Source of the DNA: Bacteroidales bacterium
Lineage (GTDB): Bacteria; Bacteroidota; Bacteroidia; Bacteroidales; Bacteroidaceae
Assembly: GCA_004552155.1 (NCBI GenBank)
Contig: SFPF01000107.1
Location: 1-5,692 of the forward strand
Direction: 5' to 3'
DNA length: 5,692 nt
The first letter of the stretch is position 1; every line of letters starts with the position of its first letter. Under the pieces are notes generated by a model, which was given only the letters and a program-made list of their open reading frames with translations, was not told where the DNA came from and did no database searches. The position numbers were made by a program, and so were the translations under genes. Below, one piece after another: positions 1-4,466 of this stretch.

Positions 1-543
1 GCAGAACTGAAACAATCCTGCCTTGTCTAAGGCATCATCCGCAATATCCTCATCTTCACTTTTCTGAGCCTTGGGAATATTGTGTATGGCTCTGGACGCT
101 GAATAAATCAGCTCTGCTACCTTTGGACTTTTCAGTATCTCGAATGTTTGCAAGCCTGAATTATAGATGTATGCAGGGTCGTATTTCACATAACTACCTG
201 TTCCTTTGCCGATTGTGTCACTACCCGTAATACCCCACTTGATTGCAGAACCCTCATAGAGGTTTTTGGTCATGATACGTTCCAAACGTACAATTTCTGC
301 TTTCACTTCCGACAGCCGGTTGTATCGTCTTTCGGTTGCCTTGCGATACACTTGCGGCATCAAAGAGAAATATTTTGTATGCTTTTGCAGGGTGGATATG
401 CCTGGAAACATACGGTCTGCAAAAGCATCACGTATGCGACCAATGCCCAGTTCATCAAGAGCCACCGACTCTGATGTCATCTTCAACACCTGCATAGCTC
501 GTGCCTGTTCCTCTTTGCTACTATGTATATATCCCAGTTTCAT
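1..543 (-). CDS. DUF6361-like protein, N-terminal 181 residues (3' end outside window)
   Basis: The reverse strand is open from an ATG at 543 to the window edge, giving 181 codons without a stop. The N-terminus (MKLGYIHSSKEEQ) followed by LDELGIGRIRDAFAD (residues 29-43), FPGIST (46-51) and KYFSLMP (57-63) matches my memory of the DUF6361 family, whose N-terminus typically carries DELGIG-IRD-FAD-FPGTSTIQ-AKYF. The match begins at residue 1, which supports this start. Full members are roughly 400 residues or more, so over half is missing. A basic helix follows (about 64-95), then a region with WGITGSDTIGKG (103-114). The biochemical role of the family is unknown to me. I recall members beside SNF2/PLD-type helicases in phage-defence-like islands, which is memory and not visible here. 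Codon use is more AT-rich than in the other genes (45% GC in the first 120 bases), suggesting horizontal acquisition. Family assignment is fairly confident; function is open. Confidence 0.75.
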   Translation of the reverse strand, partial: MKLGYIHSSKEEQARAMQVLKMTSESVALDELGIGRIRDAFADRMFPGISTLQKHTKYFSLMPQVYRKATERRYNRLSEVKAEIVRLERIMTKNLYEGSAIKWGITGSDTIGKGTGSYVKYDPAYIYNSGLQTFEILKSPKVAELIYSASRAIHNIPKAQKSEDEDIADDALDKAGLFQFC

Positions 544-572
544 GTAAAATGCAAATATTCAGTTGCTCAATG

Positions 573-599
573 ATTCTCTCCCTTTCACCCTCCCTTTTG
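573..599 (+). other. Polypyrimidine tract just upstream of the DUF6361-like gene
   Basis: This is a nearly pure run of C and T on the plus strand, so it reads as a G-rich purine run on the minus strand 30-56 bases before the ATG at 543. It contains three GGG runs on the minus strand, one short of a canonical G-quadruplex. It would lie in the leader or promoter area of the DUF6361-like gene. No good TAnnTTTG promoter was found for that gene. Its function is unknown and it may be chance. Confidence 0.3.
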
Positions 600-644
600 T
601 TGGCAGGCGTAGCAATGAAACGATTTCGTTAAACCAAATCTTGA

Positions 645-837
645 ATTTTCGTGCAAGCGAGCGCAGAGCCGAACTTGTTCGGGCTATGCCGAGCGCAGCC
701 GAAAATCTCAAAGCAAATTTTCGTGCAAGCGAGCGCAGAGCCGAACTTGTTCGGGCTATGCCGAGCGCAGCCGAAAATCTCAAAGCAAATTTTCGTGCAA
801 GCAAGTGCAGAGCCGAACTTGTTCGGGCTATGCCGAG
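645..837. repeat. 72-bp tandem repeat, 2.7 copies, with internal inverted repeats
   Basis: Copy 1 (646-717) and copy 2 (718-789) are identical base for base. Copy 3 (790-837) has two differences (cgagcg becomes caagtg) and stops after 48 bases, immediately before the stop codon of the EFR1-type gene at 838-840. Each unit holds the near-palindrome CCGAACTTGTTCGG (669-682 in copy 1), extended by AGCC/GGCT-type pairing with one bulge. It also has outer inverted ends ATTTTCG (645-651) and CGAAAAT (700-706), and two direct copies of GAGCGCAG. This resembles REP- or BIME-like intergenic elements, and I recall related GCTCGGCATAGCCCGAAC-like sequences between genes in Prevotella. Because 72 is a multiple of three, ORFs on both strands read through it; I regard those as artefacts. 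Confidence 0.85.
669..682. other. Hairpin core of the 72-bp repeat (copy 1)
   Basis: CCGAAC, two bases, GTTCGG forms a 6-bp stem. Allowing a bulged G extends it through AGCC and GGGCT. The same core recurs 72 and 144 bases further on (741-754 and 813-826). In transcripts from the EFR1-type gene on the minus strand, up to three such hairpins would form in the 3' untranslated region. There they could act as 3' stabilisers or weak terminators. No U-tract follows, so a classic intrinsic terminator is not supported. Confidence 0.5.
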
Positions 838-1599
838 TTACTCCCCATTAAAAGGTACGCGCACCTGCCCTTTGCCCTTCGTATACCGGCCGTAGCGGAT
901 AGCATGGTGCGGGCAGGCGTGGTAGCAGGCAAGGCAGTCGTAGCAATGACCTTGCCATTTGGGCTTGCCCTTTTTGTTGGGAATGATGTTATGCGCCGGG
1001 CACACCGCCGCGCAATGCTTGCAGCCCACGCAATGCTTTGTCTTGAAACGCCGGTCGCCCGTCAGGAAGCGGTTGAAGAGCGGACGCAGCACGTAACTCT
1101 TTATCCTCGGCACCGCACCGCGCACCACTTCCGTCAAGCCGCTCTGCCGCGCCCGTATCTGCGCGGCTATCTTTTCCAACCGCGCATGCGCCGCCGCTGT
1201 TTTGCGTCGCTCCGTTTCCTCACTGTCCACATCGAAGCCGGGCAGGCAGACATACGTGTTGCGCATCTGCACCGAGAACACCGCGTCTGCGCGGCGGCCA
1301 TAAGGTTTCAGGAGATTATTTACAAAAACATCGGTCATGCCGATGTCGTCGCCGCAGGTGCATACAATATATATATAGTGCGCCGCTGCCACCGCCGCAA
1401 CTGCTTCGCGCAGCACGCGTTCCACGATGCGCGGCATACCCCATGCGTAGACGGGAAACACGATGCCCACCGCTGCCTCGCCTTTCTCCAAAGGCGTTTC
1501 GCGCAAGGAGAGCAAGGGGCGTACGCTGTCGCCCGTAAGATCCGCCAAACGGCGGGCGGCATAAAGGGAATTGCCTGTACCAGAAAAGTATAGTATCAT
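838..1599 (-). CDS. EFR1-type flavodoxin / 2x[4Fe-4S] ferredoxin protein
   Basis: A complete 253-residue protein. The N-terminus starts MILYFSGTGNS: FSGTGN (5-10) is the phosphate-binding loop of the flavodoxin fold, and VFPVYAWGMP (47-56) matches the second flavin-proximal segment of such proteins. The C-terminus has two CxxCxxCxxxCP motifs, with cysteines at 190, 193, 196, 200 and 219, 222, 225, 229, each able to hold a 4Fe-4S cluster. This fusion and length fit the EFR1 family (flavodoxin-like domain plus bacterial ferredoxin). The likely role is cytoplasmic one- or two-electron transfer between FMN and iron-sulfur clusters; the redox partner is unknown. No signal peptide or membrane segment is seen. 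The ATG at 1599 is chosen because the conserved fold begins there and a promoter lies 39 bases upstream. It is monocistronic by appearance: ispE lies about 500 bases upstream and a repeat array begins directly after the stop. Confidence 0.92.
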   Translation of the reverse strand: MILYFSGTGNSLYAARRLADLTGDSVRPLLSLRETPLEKGEAAVGIVFPVYAWGMPRIVERVLREAVAAVAAAHYIYIVCTCGDDIGMTDVFVNNLLKPYGRRADAVFSVQMRNTYVCLPGFDVDSEETERRKTAAAHARLEKIAAQIRARQSGLTEVVRGAVPRIKSYVLRPLFNRFLTGDRRFKTKHCVGCKHCAAVCPAHNIIPNKKGKPKWQGHCYDCLACYHACPHHAIRYGRYTKGKGQVRVPFNGE

Positions 1600-1637
1600 T
1601 TTGCAGCGTTTAGTCGGGAGGAGATATATGTTAGGCG

Positions 1638-1669
1638 CAAAAGTAAAAACTTTTTTTGTAATATGTCAA
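1638..1669 (-). promoter_or_regulatory. Bacteroidota-type promoter for the EFR1-type gene
   Basis: Read on the minus strand, TTG (plus 1669-1667) is followed after 21 bases by TACTTTTG (plus 1645-1638), a perfect TAnnTTTG -7 element. The spacing fits the Bacteroidota housekeeping sigma consensus (-33 TTTG or TTG, 19-21 bases). Transcription would start near 1630, leaving a leader of about 30 bases before the ATG at 1599. An A-rich stretch lies further upstream on this strand. Confidence 0.7.
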
Positions 1670-1769
1670 GAAGCATCATCGAGATTTGCCCGTATATGTT
1701 TTCCCCTTGCTGCTTGCAAGTTTTTCTTTTCTCCCATAGATTTTTTCTTTTCATATAAGATATTTTTTA
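1670..1769. other. T-rich spacer between the EFR1 promoter and the palindrome array
   Basis: About 100 bases, of which 1719-1769 is strongly T-rich on the plus strand (A-rich on the minus strand), with several runs of four to six T. It could be a curved or UP-like segment upstream of the EFR1-type promoter. ORFs overlapping it on both strands have low-complexity translations and no recognisable domain. No gene is supported here. Confidence 0.4.
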
Positions 1770-1847
1770 TTACAAAGTTTGTAACGCTTGTTACAAAGTT
1801 TCTAACACATGTTATAAAGTTTGTAATACATGTTACAAAGTTTGTAA
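1770..1847. repeat. Four-copy 21-bp array of 15-bp palindromes
   Basis: The core TTACAAAGTTTGTAA (arms TTACAAA and TTTGTAA around one central G) occurs four times at exact 21-base steps, at 1770-1784, 1791-1805, 1812-1826 and 1833-1847. Copies 1 and 4 are perfect, copy 2 has C for G in the right arm, and copy 3 has T for C in the left arm. Six-base spacers are similar (cgcttg, cacatg, tacatg). A 21-bp period is two helical turns, so all sites face the same side of the DNA. This suits cooperative binding of a dimeric regulator, or an iteron-like structure. It lies about 140-220 bases upstream of the predicted EFR1-type transcription start. Function is inferred only. The period also gives seven-residue repeats in overlapping ORFs, which I consider artefacts. 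Confidence 0.85.
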
Positions 1848-2079
1848 CAAACTTTTTCTGCACAGATAGTAAAAAACATCTCGGGCTTGGCAACAAACTT
1901 ATCGGATTTGACAAAAAATATCCGCCTCGAAATTCGGGACGGACTAAATGGAACGCGGACCTATGCAGCACAAAAGTGCTGGTTTGTGACGGGTTGGGCT
2001 TCTCAACTATACACTCGCAACCAGTTTTCAATCAATAAGATAAATCATTTAGTGATGGGTGTGCTGGGTTTTTCGGGGT
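1848..2079. other. Unexplained intergenic stretch
   Basis: About 230 bases between the palindrome array and the 3' end of ispE. A 64-codon plus-strand frame exists from a TTG at 1887 to 2081, but it lacks an ATG, a promoter and any family I recognise, so I do not call it a gene. The only structure I see is a perfect 6-bp hairpin, CAGCAC-AAAA-GTGCTG, at 1966-1981, with no T-run on either side. The stretch could be a decayed gene remnant or regulatory DNA. Confidence 0.35.
1966..1981. other. Perfect 6-bp hairpin with AAAA loop
   Basis: CAGCAC, AAAA, GTGCTG is exactly self-complementary. No run of T follows on either strand, so it is not a standard terminator. It might be an operator half-site pair or chance. 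Confidence 0.35.
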
Positions 2080-2107
2080 AAAAAAAAGCGTATATAGGGC
2101 AGCGTTA
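2080..2107 (-). terminator. Possible weak terminator after ispE
   Basis: On the minus strand, the ispE stop codon (TAA at 2107-2105) is followed by a short GC-containing segment and then eight T (plus 2087-2080). The T-run suits an intrinsic terminator, but I find only a poor, interrupted stem before it, so the call is tentative. Confidence 0.25.
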
Positions 2108-2941
2108 TCGCCTGATTGTTTCCTGATAAACGAAGCAGTCCTTAAACGCCGCCTCGATGCCTTCCTTTCGGTGGGGGAAGATGCCGAACACGGTGCTGCC
2201 GCTTCCGCTCATCGAGGCATAGAGTGCGCCGAGGTCGTAGAGCGTGTTCTTAATTGCTTCAATAGTGGGGTGGAGGCGGAACACGGAACGCTCGAAATCG
2301 TTGCTCACCGTGTCGCGCCACGTTTCAATGGGGCGGCTCAGCGCGTCGCGCAAATCGTGCTCGGGCTGCGCCGGCACCACGCCCGAATATGCCTCGCGTG
2401 TGGACACGGCCACGGGCGGTTTCACAAGCACGAGGGTCTTGCCTTTGAGCGACACGTCAGCCGGCGTCAGCACGTCGCCGATGCCCTCTGCGTAAGCGGG
2501 CTTGCCGTCGATGAAAAACGCGCAGTCCGCGCCGAAGCGGGCGATGCGTCGCCGCATATCCTCGTCAGTCAGTCCGAGGCGGAAGCGTTCGTTAAGTCCC
2601 TTTATCATCTCCGCCGCGTCGCTGCTGCCGCCGCCCAGTCCCGCGCCGGTGGGAATGCGCTTGCCGAGGAAAATCTCAACGGGTGGCAAGTCGAACTCCT
2701 CTTTCAGGGCGAGATAAGTCTTTACCACGATGTTGTCTTCCGGCGCGCACAGGTTCTTCACGCCGCTCACGTAGAGGGCGTAAGGCACATGGCGGTCGCG
2801 CGGCTCGCAGATTTCGAGCGAGTCAGTAAGGCCTACGGGATAAAAGAGCGTTTGGAGGTTGTGGTAGCCATCGGGCCGCTTTTCAACGACATACAGCCCG
2901 ATGTTGATTTTGCAGATAGGAAACAAAAGCGTTTTTTGCAT
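2105..2941 (-). CDS. ispE: 4-diphosphocytidyl-2-C-methyl-D-erythritol kinase (IspE)
   Basis: A complete 278-residue GHMP-family kinase, normal length for IspE. It phosphorylates the 2-hydroxyl of CDP-methylerythritol with ATP, the fourth step of the non-mevalonate (MEP) pathway to IPP and DMAPP, in the cytoplasm. KINIGL (11-16) supplies the catalytic Lys11, and RPDGYHNLQT (22-31) is the conserved substrate-side motif. PTGAGLGGGSSDAA (97-110) is the glycine-rich ATP loop, GADCAFF (137-143) carries the catalytic Asp139, and SGSGST (245-250) is the C-terminal GHMP motif. All key residues are present, so it should be active. The ATG at 2941 places KIN at the usual distance from the N-terminus. 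It is transcribed divergently from the zapA-rny cluster. No other isoprenoid gene is adjacent. Confidence 0.97.
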   Translation of the reverse strand: MQKTLLFPICKINIGLYVVEKRPDGYHNLQTLFYPVGLTDSLEICEPRDRHVPYALYVSGVKNLCAPEDNIVVKTYLALKEEFDLPPVEIFLGKRIPTGAGLGGGSSDAAEMIKGLNERFRLGLTDEDMRRRIARFGADCAFFIDGKPAYAEGIGDVLTPADVSLKGKTLVLVKPPVAVSTREAYSGVVPAQPEHDLRDALSRPIETWRDTVSNDFERSVFRLHPTIEAIKNTLYDLGALYASMSGSGSTVFGIFPHRKEGIEAAFKDCFVYQETIRR

Positions 2942-2993
2942 GGAGTTTTGTAGCTTTTGGAGGAAAATGTAGAAGGCTTAACCTATTCTGTCA

Positions 2994-3001
2994 CAAAGTT
3001 A
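2994..3001 (-). promoter_or_regulatory. Putative -7 element for ispE
   Basis: The minus strand reads TAACTTTG here, a perfect match to the Bacteroidota TAnnTTTG element, about 53 bases upstream of the ispE ATG. A clear -33 TTTG at 19-21 bases is missing; the nearest TTTG-like motif is 25 bases away. The start of transcription would be near 2987. Confidence 0.5.
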
Positions 3002-3044
3002 AATACTTTTTCGTTCTTGTAAAAGTCAAAAAGGGGGCTTTTTA

Positions 3045-3076
3045 TTTGGCATTTCCGCCGCCTTATAGTAACTTTG
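3045..3076 (+). promoter_or_regulatory. Bacteroidota-type promoter for the zapA-rny cluster
   Basis: TTTG at 3045-3048 is followed, after 20 bases, by TAACTTTG at 3069-3076, a perfect TAnnTTTG element with ideal spacing. Transcription would begin near 3083, giving a leader of about 90 bases before the ATG at 3172. It lies back to back with the ispE promoter. It is the only strong plus-strand promoter I find ahead of the four plus-strand genes. Confidence 0.75.
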
Positions 3077-3171
3077 CAGTAAGAAAGTGGCCTAACGCTT
3101 TCTCACAGTTTCAATTAGACGCGCACTTGCGTCATATTTTTTATCCAAAAGTTTTATACAATTTTTGTAAA

Positions 3172-3804
3172 ATGGGATTATTCTCAAAAATATTCAAGAA
3201 GAAGGCAACGGCGCAGGATACTGGCTGGCGCGTGGGCGGCATGGAGGACTTCATGACGCTCATTCGCGTTTACTACCAGGCCGTTATGGCTGCCAATCTC
3301 GGCATCACGAACCTCGCCGCCTTGCCCGACCTGCGCGTGTTTAAGCAGACGCTCCACGTGCAGACTGTGAACAACAAGCTCGGCCTCGGAGAAAAGAACC
3401 GCTGCAAAAAGATGCTTAGCGAAATCTACGGCATCAGCGACTCCTTCTTCAAGGAAATCGACCAAAGCATCAAGAAGAACTGCCGCACGGTGAACGATGT
3501 GCGCAACTATCTCTTCCTCTTCCAAGGCTTCTCGCAGGACCTCATGATGCTCATGGGCAACCTCATGAAGTGGAAGTTCCGCATGCCGGGCTTTATGCGC
3601 AACGTGCTGCGCCAGCTTACGGAGAAGACCGTGAACGAAGTGCTCACCAAGAACAACTGGAAGGACGACGGCGTGCGCAAAACGTGCGTGGCTATCCGCA
3701 CCTACCAGGCCCGCCTCGGCTACTCCGCCGAGTGGATGTCGGAGTACGTTTACAACGTGGTGATGCTCGCCAAGAAAGAGCCGAAGCCTGCCGACAAGGA
3801 ATAG
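3172..3804 (+). CDS. Uncharacterised 210-residue protein at the head of the zapA-rny cluster
   Basis: A complete frame encodes 210 residues. The ATG at 3172 is chosen because the frame extends upstream only through the promoter region, from non-ATG codons. The protein opens with a short amphipathic, basic segment, GLFSKIFKKK (2-11), of the kind that can touch membrane surfaces. A largely helical, basic body follows, with several aromatic- and methionine-rich stretches such as LMMLMGNLMKWKF. The C-terminus is charged (KKEPKPADKE). No signal peptide, clear transmembrane helix, catalytic motif or metal-binding cluster is visible. I do not recognise a named domain; it looks like a conserved Bacteroidales hypothetical protein. 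GC-rich codon use matches zapA and rny. Its place as first gene of a probable operon with zapA suggests a link to division or envelope work, but that is only an inference from position. Confidence 0.85.
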   Translation: MGLFSKIFKKKATAQDTGWRVGGMEDFMTLIRVYYQAVMAANLGITNLAALPDLRVFKQTLHVQTVNNKLGLGEKNRCKKMLSEIYGISDSFFKEIDQSIKKNCRTVNDVRNYLFLFQGFSQDLMMLMGNLMKWKFRMPGFMRNVLRQLTEKTVNEVLTKNNWKDDGVRKTCVAIRTYQARLGYSAEWMSEYVYNVVMLAKKEPKPADKE

Positions 3805-3862
3805 CATCCTTCTCCCGCAACCCATTCTATCACAAACCATTTTCACCAACCCGCAAATCCTT

Positions 3863-4075
3863 ATGACCCAAGAACAAGAACAGGCGTTGCGCCATTTTGA
3901 AACCCGCGTGCGGCAGCTTATCCTGCACTGCGGCGAACTGGCTCGCGAGAACGAAAGGCTTGCGGCCGAGGTGGAAAAGCGCGACGGCATCATCGCCCAG
4001 AAAGACACCGCACGGCAGCGCATCAACACCATTATCCACGAAATCGACAAGAGCATCGCTCTGCTCAACATCTAA
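3863..4075 (+). CDS. Small coiled-coil protein upstream of zapA
   Basis: A 70-residue, highly charged and almost wholly helical protein: MTQEQEQALRHFETRVRQL, then LARENERLAAEVEKRDG with leucine/hydrophobic heptad spacing, ending KSIALLNI. This is a short parallel coiled coil in the style of ZapB or FtsB, but without a transmembrane segment, so it is cytoplasmic. Similar small coiled-coil genes directly before zapA are a familiar arrangement in Bacteroidota. A role as a ZapA or Z-ring partner is plausible but not shown by sequence. It starts 58 bases after the preceding stop and ends 33 bases before zapA, fitting one operon. The ATG at 3863 is the only ATG that keeps the whole coiled coil in frame. 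Confidence 0.85.
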   Translation: MTQEQEQALRHFETRVRQLILHCGELARENERLAAEVEKRDGIIAQKDTARQRINTIIHEIDKSIALLNI

Positions 4076-4108
4076 AATCCCCGAGTCTTTTTCATCGTTT
4101 TTAGAGCC

Positions 4109-4417
4109 ATGGATCCCAATTCCGACAAACTCGTCATCAATCTCTTCATCGGCCGCCAGTCTTACCCCATCACGGTGAAGCGCGACCAGGAGGAGGTGTT
4201 CCGCCGCGCCGCAGAACTTATCAACAACAAGCTGCAACGCTATCAGACGGCCTATCCCAATCAAGGCAACGAGAAGCTTACGGCCATCGCCCTGCTCGAC
4301 TTTGCCGTCATGGCGCTGAAAATGGAAAAGGACCACGAAACGCAACCCTACGCCGACACCATTGCGCAACTCACCAAAGAAATTGAGGACGCGCTCGCGC
4401 CGGCCAAGGAAAAATGA
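4109..4417 (+). CDS. zapA: Cell division protein ZapA
   Basis: A complete 102-residue protein, the typical ZapA size. The N-terminal half, KLVINLFIGRQSYPITVKRDQEEVFRRAAELINNKL (residues 7-42, here in outline: beta strands around LVINLFIG and YPITV, then the helix EEVFRRAAELINNKL), is the classic ZapA head domain. A long helix after about residue 53 (KLTAIALLDFAVMALKMEK) forms the dimer or tetramer coiled coil. ZapA binds FtsZ at midcell and bundles and stabilises its protofilaments, in the cytoplasm. It follows the small coiled-coil gene by 33 bases and precedes rny by 49 bases on the same strand. The division-plus-RNase Y gene order is a recurrent Bacteroidota arrangement from memory. No anomaly is seen. 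Confidence 0.93.
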   Translation: MDPNSDKLVINLFIGRQSYPITVKRDQEEVFRRAAELINNKLQRYQTAYPNQGNEKLTAIALLDFAVMALKMEKDHETQPYADTIAQLTKEIEDALAPAKEK

Positions 4418-4466
4418 GATACACATTATTATATATATACATCAAATCAATCACCCTTAAAACACA

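Noticed and set aside
645..837. CRISPR array or intrinsic terminator in the 72-bp repeat
   Set aside because: The whole 72-bp unit is conserved with no variable spacer, and the hairpins are not followed by a T-run.
559..895. Open frames on both strands with a 24-residue repeat (RASERRAELVRAMP type)
   Set aside because: They exist only because the 72-bp repeat is a multiple of three; both strands are open, there is no promoter, and the plus frame runs into the EFR1-type gene.
805..1593. 262-codon plus-strand frame opposite the EFR1-type gene
   Set aside because: It is antisense to a protein with intact flavodoxin and 2x4Fe-4S motifs, and its own translation is rich in H, R and A with no domain.
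1770..1850. CRISPR array
   Set aside because: The spacers are only six bases and similar to each other; true CRISPR spacers are about 30 bases and unique, and no cas gene is present.
1571..2038. Plus and minus frames with seven-residue repeats (KFVT/NFVT) over the 21-bp array
   Set aside because: The 21-bp period keeps several frames open; the flanking residues show no domain, and the palindromes explain the pattern better.
1887..2081. 64-codon plus-strand frame
   Set aside because: It starts with TTG, lacks a promoter or ribosome site, and I recognise no family; too weak to call, so kept only as an unexplained stretch.
2171..2953. 260-codon plus-strand frame opposite ispE
   Set aside because: Antisense shadow of a clear IspE, a consequence of GC-rich codon use.
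3046..3171. 42-residue N-terminal extension of the 210-residue protein
   Set aside because: It would start at a TTG inside the -33 promoter element and overlap the -7 element; the ATG at 3172 is more sensible.
3184..4426. Long minus-strand frames opposite the 210-residue gene, the coiled-coil gene and zapA
   Set aside because: They cover several genuine plus-strand genes and their gaps, with histidine/valine-rich low-information translations.
4418..4466. 6S RNA or another small RNA between zapA and rny
   Set aside because: Only 49 AT-rich bases are available and I see no stable stem; too short for 6S RNA.
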